From: JAKFEE01 sp036675815
GTDB taxonomy: Bacteria > Pseudomonadota > Alphaproteobacteria > Rhodospirillales > Magnetospirillaceae
NCBI GenBank assembly: GCA_036675815.1
Contig: JAKFEE010000036.1
Location: 62,001 to 126,000, forward strand
Direction of reading: 5' to 3'
DNA length: 64,000 nucleotides
The notes under the pieces were generated by a model, which was not told the DNA's origin, searched no databases, and worked only from the letters and a program-made list of their open reading frames with translations. Positions 59,983 to 64,000 of the stretch are shown here, one piece after another. How positions within the stretch are numbered: the first letter of the stretch is position 1; each line of letters starts with the position of its first letter. The translations under genes and the position numbers were made by a program.

Positions 59983-60549
59983 TCAGAAGAGGCCCTCGAG
60001 CAAGCCCTTTTTGCGCCGTTTGATCAGCGGCGTCTCCCCGTCGGTCGCCGCGCGGCCAAGGGCGCGGTTGGTCCGCAGCCGCTGGGCCTCCTTGTCGGGG
60101 TCGACCAGCGTCCCCGGCTGTTCGGGTGCCCGCCAGAAGACCAGACGATCGGTGAAGCTCTTGTCGGCGTCGGCCAACGCGGCGAGCTCGCGATTGACGA
60201 GGCTGCGGATGTCGGGCTTGGCGCGGTCGGCACCCGCCAGATGCAGCAGTGCGATTTCGCCTGGGCTGCGGCCCCCCACCTCGACGGCGCGCGACCCCAG
60301 CAGGGTGCCCCGCGCCTGTTCGCGCACGGTGCCTTCCTGCGGGCGCACCGCCCCCGGCTCCGGCGGGCGTAACTGGAATTGCGGCGGCACCGATAGTGGC
60401 GCACGCGCCACTACGGCAAATTCGTCCGGCGGGGTCTTGGTCCAGCCGAGGGCCTGTTTCGCGTCGCTGCAGCCCGAGAGCGACAGCGCAACCAGCGCGG
60501 CGACGGCCACGCCGCGCAGCACGGGGGAGGGGGAGCGGTGCAGAGTCAT
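59983..60549 (-). CDS. DUF3035-family lipoprotein
   Basis: 188-aa lipoprotein with the lipobox LSGC after a hydrophobic signal (RGVAVAALVALSLSGCSD). The body is Pro/Arg-rich (PPDEFAVVARAPLSVPPQF, a hallmark of DUF3035) and then AKPDIRSLVNRELAALADAD. Commonly found between lspA and the M16 peptidases in Alphaproteobacteria; function not known. ATG overlaps the lspA stop (ATGA). LspA, the signal peptidase for lipoproteins, is directly upstream. Confidence 0.92.
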   Translation of the reverse strand: MTLHRSPSPVLRGVAVAALVALSLSGCSDAKQALGWTKTPPDEFAVVARAPLSVPPQFQLRPPEPGAVRPQEGTVREQARGTLLGSRAVEVGGRSPGEIALLHLAGADRAKPDIRSLVNRELAALADADKSFTDRLVFWRAPEQPGTLVDPDKEAQRLRTNRALGRAATDGETPLIKRRKKGLLEGLF

Positions 60550-61052
60550 GCCGTATTCTTATGCGAATTGCGCGAGGCAAACAAGGCATCGGCCACCAAT
60601 AGCACGGCGCCCGCCGAGATGCCCATGTCGGCCACGTTGAACGCCGGCCAGTGATAGCCCGCCACATGCAAGTCGATGAAATCGGCAACTGCGCCAAAGC
60701 GGATGCGGTCGATCGCATTGCCGAGGGCGCCGCCGATGATCAGGGCGATGGCGGTGCGCAGCACCGGTTCGCGGGTGCGCGCCATCCACACCAGCAGCGC
60801 CACGACGATGATCAGCGATAGGCCGGTCAGCAGCCAGGCGTTGTGTGGCCCGTCGTTGTTGAAGATACCGAAACTCACCCCGCGATTCCACGCCATGACG
60901 ATGTTGAGGAACGAGGTCAGCGGAATGGCGTGCGGGGTGAAATATGGAGTGTCGGCGACCGCCTCGGGCCGCATCACCACGTCGACCACGTACCATTTCG
61001 ACAACTGGTCGAGGACGAGCACGAGCGCGGCGATGACGAGGCCCTTGCGCAT
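60546..61052 (-). CDS. lspA: Lipoprotein signal peptidase LspA
   Basis: 168-aa inner-membrane aspartyl protease that removes the signal of lipoproteins after diacylglycerylation. Four membrane segments; catalytic aspartates are in IIGGALGNAIDRIRFGAVADFIDLH and FNVADMGISAGAVLL (N-x-x-D-R and N-x-A-D). The start at 61052 is one base from the ileS stop, so it is co-transcribed with ileS, as in very many bacteria. The frame listed further upstream has no LspA similarity. Confidence 0.97.
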   Translation of the reverse strand: MRKGLVIAALVLVLDQLSKWYVVDVVMRPEAVADTPYFTPHAIPLTSFLNIVMAWNRGVSFGIFNNDGPHNAWLLTGLSLIIVVALLVWMARTREPVLRTAIALIIGGALGNAIDRIRFGAVADFIDLHVAGYHWPAFNVADMGISAGAVLLVADALFASRNSHKNTA

Positions 61053-61053
61053 G

Positions 61054-63867
61054 TCAGCCTCCCAGCCGCGCGACTGCGTCGGCGCAACGGCCGCAGACGC
61101 CTTCGTGCTGGTGCTGGCCGACCTCGGGCAGGACCTTCCAGCACCGCAGGCATTTGCTGCCGTCCGACAGCCCCGGGACGACGCCAACGTCCTCGACGTC
61201 ATCGAGGCGGAACGCCTCGCGCGGCGCCGGAGCGTAGAGGATGCCGATGCCCGAGGTGATGCAGATCTCGGCCAGGTCGAAACCGTCAAGGAGCGGCCGG
61301 TACTGCTCGCCGAGATAGAGCATCGGCGCCGCCTGCAGGCCGGAGCCGATGCGCTTGGCCGCTCGCTCGATCTCCAGCGCCCCGGTGACGACGCGGCGGA
61401 TGTCGCGGATTCCCTGCCACTTCAGCGCCAGTTCCTCGTCGTACCAGTCGACCGGTACATCGGGGAAGGTGCGCAGATGTACGCTGCCGTCGCTGCCTGG
61501 GTGGCGGGCCAGCCACGCCTCTTCGGCGGTGAAGCACAGGAACGGCGCCAGCCAGGCGGTCAGGCACTCGAATAGCTGGTTCAGCACCGTGCGGCAGGCG
61601 CGGCGGCGCAGATCCTGCGGATGGTCGCAGTACAAGGAATCCTTGCGGATGTCGAAGTAGAAGGCCGACAGGTCGACCGCACAGAAGTTGTGCAGGTCGG
61701 TGAACAGGCCGTGGAACTGAAAGTCGTTGCAGGCGCGACGCATCTTGCCGTCGAGTTCGCTGAGGCGGTGCAGCACCCAGCGTTCCAGATCCGGCATCTG
61801 CGCCGGCTCGACCTTCTCGGCGTCGGTGAAGCCGTCGAGGTTGCCAAGCAGGTAGCGCAGCGTGTTGCGCAGGCGGCGATAGACGTCGACCTGGCTCTTG
61901 ATGATCTCGGGGCCGATGCGCAGGTCGTCGGAATAGTCCGAGGCGACCACCCACAGGCGCAGGATGTCGGCGCCGTACTGCTTGACCACGTCCTGCGGGC
62001 TGACGACGTTGCCGAGTGACTTCGACATCTTGCGGCCATGTTCGTCGAGGACGAAGCCGTGCGTCAGCACCGCGTCATAGGGCGCGCGGCCGCGCGTGCC
62101 GCAGGATTCCAGCAGCGACGAATGGAACCAGCCGCGATGCTGGTCCGAGCCTTCCAGATAAAGCGAGGCCGGCCAGGTCAGGTCGGGCCACTCGTCGCCT
62201 TCGAGGACGAAGCTGTGGGTGCAGCCCGAGTCGAACCAGACGTCGAGGATGTCGAAGACCTGCTCGTAGTCGGCGGGATCGTGGCCCTCGCCCAGGAAGT
62301 CTTCGGGCTTGCGGGTGAACCAGGCGTCGGCGCCCTCGGCCTCGACGGCGGCGACGATGCGCTCCAGCACCGCCGGATCGCGCAACGGCTCGCCGCTCTT
62401 CTTGTCGACGAAGACGGCGATCGGCACGCCCCAGGCGCGCTGGCGCGACACGCACCAGTCGGGGCGGTTCTCGACCATCGAGAAGATGCGGTTGCGCCCG
62501 CCCGCCGGCACCCAACGGGTATCGTCGATGGCCGCCAGGGCCTTGGCGCGCAGGTCATTCTTCTCCATCGAGATGAACCACTGCGGCGTGTTGCGGAAGA
62601 TCAGCGGCGCCTTCGAGCGCCAGGAATGCGGGTAGGAGTGGAGGATCTTGCCGTGGGCGAGCAGGGCGCCGGCGGCGGTCATCGCCTCGATGACCTCCTT
62701 GTGCACCTTGAACACGTGCTTGCCGGCGAACATCGGCACATGCGCCAGATAGGTGCCGTCGCCGCCGACTGTCTCGGGCACGGGCAGGCCGTTGGCCATG
62801 CCGAGATGCCAGTCGTCCTCGCCATGGCCGGGCGCGATATGGACGAAGCCGGTGCCGGTGTCGGTGGTGACGAAGTCTCCGGCCAGCACCGGCACGTCGA
62901 AGTCGTAGCCGCCGGCGCGCAACGGATGGTGGCAGATGGTGCCGGCCAGATCGGCGCCCTTGAAGGTCGCCAGTTCCTGGTATTCAACGATGTCGGCGTT
63001 GCGGCAGACGTCCTCGGCCAGTTCCTTGACGACGAGGAACTTGTCGCCCTCTTTGACCATGGCCTTGGGGCCGAGGCGGCTGGCCACCACCAGCACGTAG
63101 TCGAAGTCCGCGCCATAGGCGATGGCGCGGTTGCCGGGCATGGTCCACGGGGTCGTGGTCCAGATGACGATCGAGGCACCGGCCAGTTCGGGCCGCGACG
63201 GCTTCGCCACCGGGAACTTGACCCAGATCGTGTAGCTGGTGTGGTCGTGGTACTCGACCTCGGCCTCGGCCAGTGCGGTCTTCTCGACCACCGACCACAA
63301 TACTGGCTTCGAGCCCTTGTAGAGGCCGCCATTCATCAGGAACTTGCCGAGTTCGCGCACGATCTGCGCCTCGGCCTTGTAGGTCATGGTGGTGTAGGGA
63401 TGATCCCAGTCGCCCTCGACACCCAGGCGCTTGAATTCCTCGCGCTGGATGTCGATCCACTTGGCGGCGAAGTCGCGGCACTGCTGGCGAAATTCGACGA
63501 CCGGCACCGCGTCCTTGTCCAAGCCCTTGTCGCGATACTGCTCCTCGATCTTCCATTCGATGGGCAGGCCGTGGCAGTCCCAGCCGGGGATGTAGTTGCT
63601 GTCCTTGCCCAGCATCTGTTGCGAGCGGTTGATGACGTCCTTGAGGATCTTGTTGAGGGCGTGGCCGATGTGCAGGTGGCCGTTGGCGTAGGGCGGCCCG
63701 TCGTGCAGGATGAACTTGTCGCGCCCTTTCGCCGCCTCGCGCATGCGCTGGAACAGGTCCATCGCCCGCCAGCGCTCGAGCAGCTTCGGTTCGAGACCCG
63801 GCAGCCCCGCCTTCATCGGGAAATCGGTCTTGGGCAGGAACACGGTGTTCTTGTAGTCGGGGCTCAT
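61054..63867 (-). CDS. ileS: Isoleucyl-tRNA synthetase
   Basis: 937-aa class I aminoacyl-tRNA synthetase. HIGH motif at GPPYANGHLHIGHALN (residues 66-69), KMSKSLGNVVSP at about residue 612, editing-domain threonine-rich patch TTTPWTMPGNRAIA, and a C-terminal zinc site CLRCWKVLPEVGQHQHEGVCGRCADAV. Full length. Starts at 63867, overlapping the end of ribF (ATGA), and ends one base before lspA. Confidence 0.98.
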   Translation of the reverse strand: MSPDYKNTVFLPKTDFPMKAGLPGLEPKLLERWRAMDLFQRMREAAKGRDKFILHDGPPYANGHLHIGHALNKILKDVINRSQQMLGKDSNYIPGWDCHGLPIEWKIEEQYRDKGLDKDAVPVVEFRQQCRDFAAKWIDIQREEFKRLGVEGDWDHPYTTMTYKAEAQIVRELGKFLMNGGLYKGSKPVLWSVVEKTALAEAEVEYHDHTSYTIWVKFPVAKPSRPELAGASIVIWTTTPWTMPGNRAIAYGADFDYVLVVASRLGPKAMVKEGDKFLVVKELAEDVCRNADIVEYQELATFKGADLAGTICHHPLRAGGYDFDVPVLAGDFVTTDTGTGFVHIAPGHGEDDWHLGMANGLPVPETVGGDGTYLAHVPMFAGKHVFKVHKEVIEAMTAAGALLAHGKILHSYPHSWRSKAPLIFRNTPQWFISMEKNDLRAKALAAIDDTRWVPAGGRNRIFSMVENRPDWCVSRQRAWGVPIAVFVDKKSGEPLRDPAVLERIVAAVEAEGADAWFTRKPEDFLGEGHDPADYEQVFDILDVWFDSGCTHSFVLEGDEWPDLTWPASLYLEGSDQHRGWFHSSLLESCGTRGRAPYDAVLTHGFVLDEHGRKMSKSLGNVVSPQDVVKQYGADILRLWVVASDYSDDLRIGPEIIKSQVDVYRRLRNTLRYLLGNLDGFTDAEKVEPAQMPDLERWVLHRLSELDGKMRRACNDFQFHGLFTDLHNFCAVDLSAFYFDIRKDSLYCDHPQDLRRRACRTVLNQLFECLTAWLAPFLCFTAEEAWLARHPGSDGSVHLRTFPDVPVDWYDEELALKWQGIRDIRRVVTGALEIERAAKRIGSGLQAAPMLYLGEQYRPLLDGFDLAEICITSGIGILYAPAPREAFRLDDVEDVGVVPGLSDGSKCLRCWKVLPEVGQHQHEGVCGRCADAVARLGG

Positions 63868-64000
63868 GGTCGGGCTCGGTCTTGTCTGGCGGTGGGGACC
63901 ATGGGGCCTGGTCCGTGGTTGAAATGGCGATCGGCAAGGATGCGGCGGGCGGCGGCCGTATCCTCGGCTATCTGGGCCGTCAATGCGTCAACGCCGTCAA
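63864..64000 (-). CDS. ribF: Riboflavin kinase/FAD synthetase RibF, C-terminal end only
   Basis: Partial gene entering from the right edge: the last 45 residues (DGVDALTAQIAEDTAAARRI, then LADRHFNHGPGPM) match the end of bifunctional RibF, whose typical C-terminus reads FDGxDALxAQIxxDxxxARxIL. Stop overlaps the ileS start. The ribF-ileS-lspA order is widespread in bacteria. Little of the protein is visible, so the call rests mostly on context. Confidence 0.75.
   Translation of the reverse strand, partial: DGVDALTAQIAEDTAAARRILADRHFNHGPGPMVPTARQDRARP

Overview
The window is high-GC bacterial DNA with dense coding, many ATGA start/stop overlaps and an outer-membrane gene set (lpxK, msbA, lspA, RND pump, porins). 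The order ribF-ileS-lspA-DUF3035 lipoprotein-two M16 peptidases is typical of Alphaproteobacteria, and a Rhodospirillales-like member is a reasonable guess. No 16S rRNA gene is present, so the genus is not called.

Layout. 1-6.6 kb: the 3'-truncated end of an RND pump gene with its membrane fusion lipoprotein, an SDR oxidoreductase and a Bcr/CflA-type MFS exporter. 6.6-15.8 kb: a worn accessory stretch with two closely related porin genes in opposite orientation, an SLC13/RCK permease between them, a decayed vapBC pair, a fragment repeating the end of the MFS gene, a truncated FMN-dependent hydroxy-acid dehydrogenase, and an unrecognised 536-aa protein behind the tail of a lost partner gene, all ending at tRNA-Ser(GCT). 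15.9-21.3 kb: a hypothetical protein, a HerA/DUF87-type ATPase, a GreB-type factor carrying a 23-bp perfect palindrome in its 3' end, a hemerythrin and the DUF485-ActP acetate uptake pair.

21.4-49.6 kb is the most interesting part: one large exopolysaccharide locus. It has Wza-like export and Wzz-like proteins, polysaccharide deacetylase, priming sugar transferase, four glycosyltransferase-type genes or relatives, GalE, Wzx/MurJ-type flippase, O-antigen-ligase/Wzy-type polymerase, acyltransferase 3, an acyl carrier protein, an AMP-forming acyl ligase, an asparagine-synthetase-like amidotransferase without its N-terminal cysteine, two LuxR-type regulators with receiver domains lacking the phospho-acceptor, and two related beta-helix proteins, one with a Sec signal and one with three RTX modules. 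The locus ends in a divergent pair: a 75-aa exported peptide with a C-terminal sorting signal, and an exosortase/archaeosortase-family membrane protein with an unusual active-site motif, followed by an overlapping accessory gene and a VanZ-like gene. My best candidate for an undescribed system is this exosortase with one dedicated tiny substrate, embedded in an EPS locus.

49.7-64 kb is conserved housekeeping sequence, nearly all on the minus strand and mostly overlapping or closely spaced: HD phosphohydrolase, PmbA, UbiD, LpxK, DUF374 acyltransferase, MsbA, two M16 peptidases, DUF3035 lipoprotein, LspA, IleS and the end of RibF.
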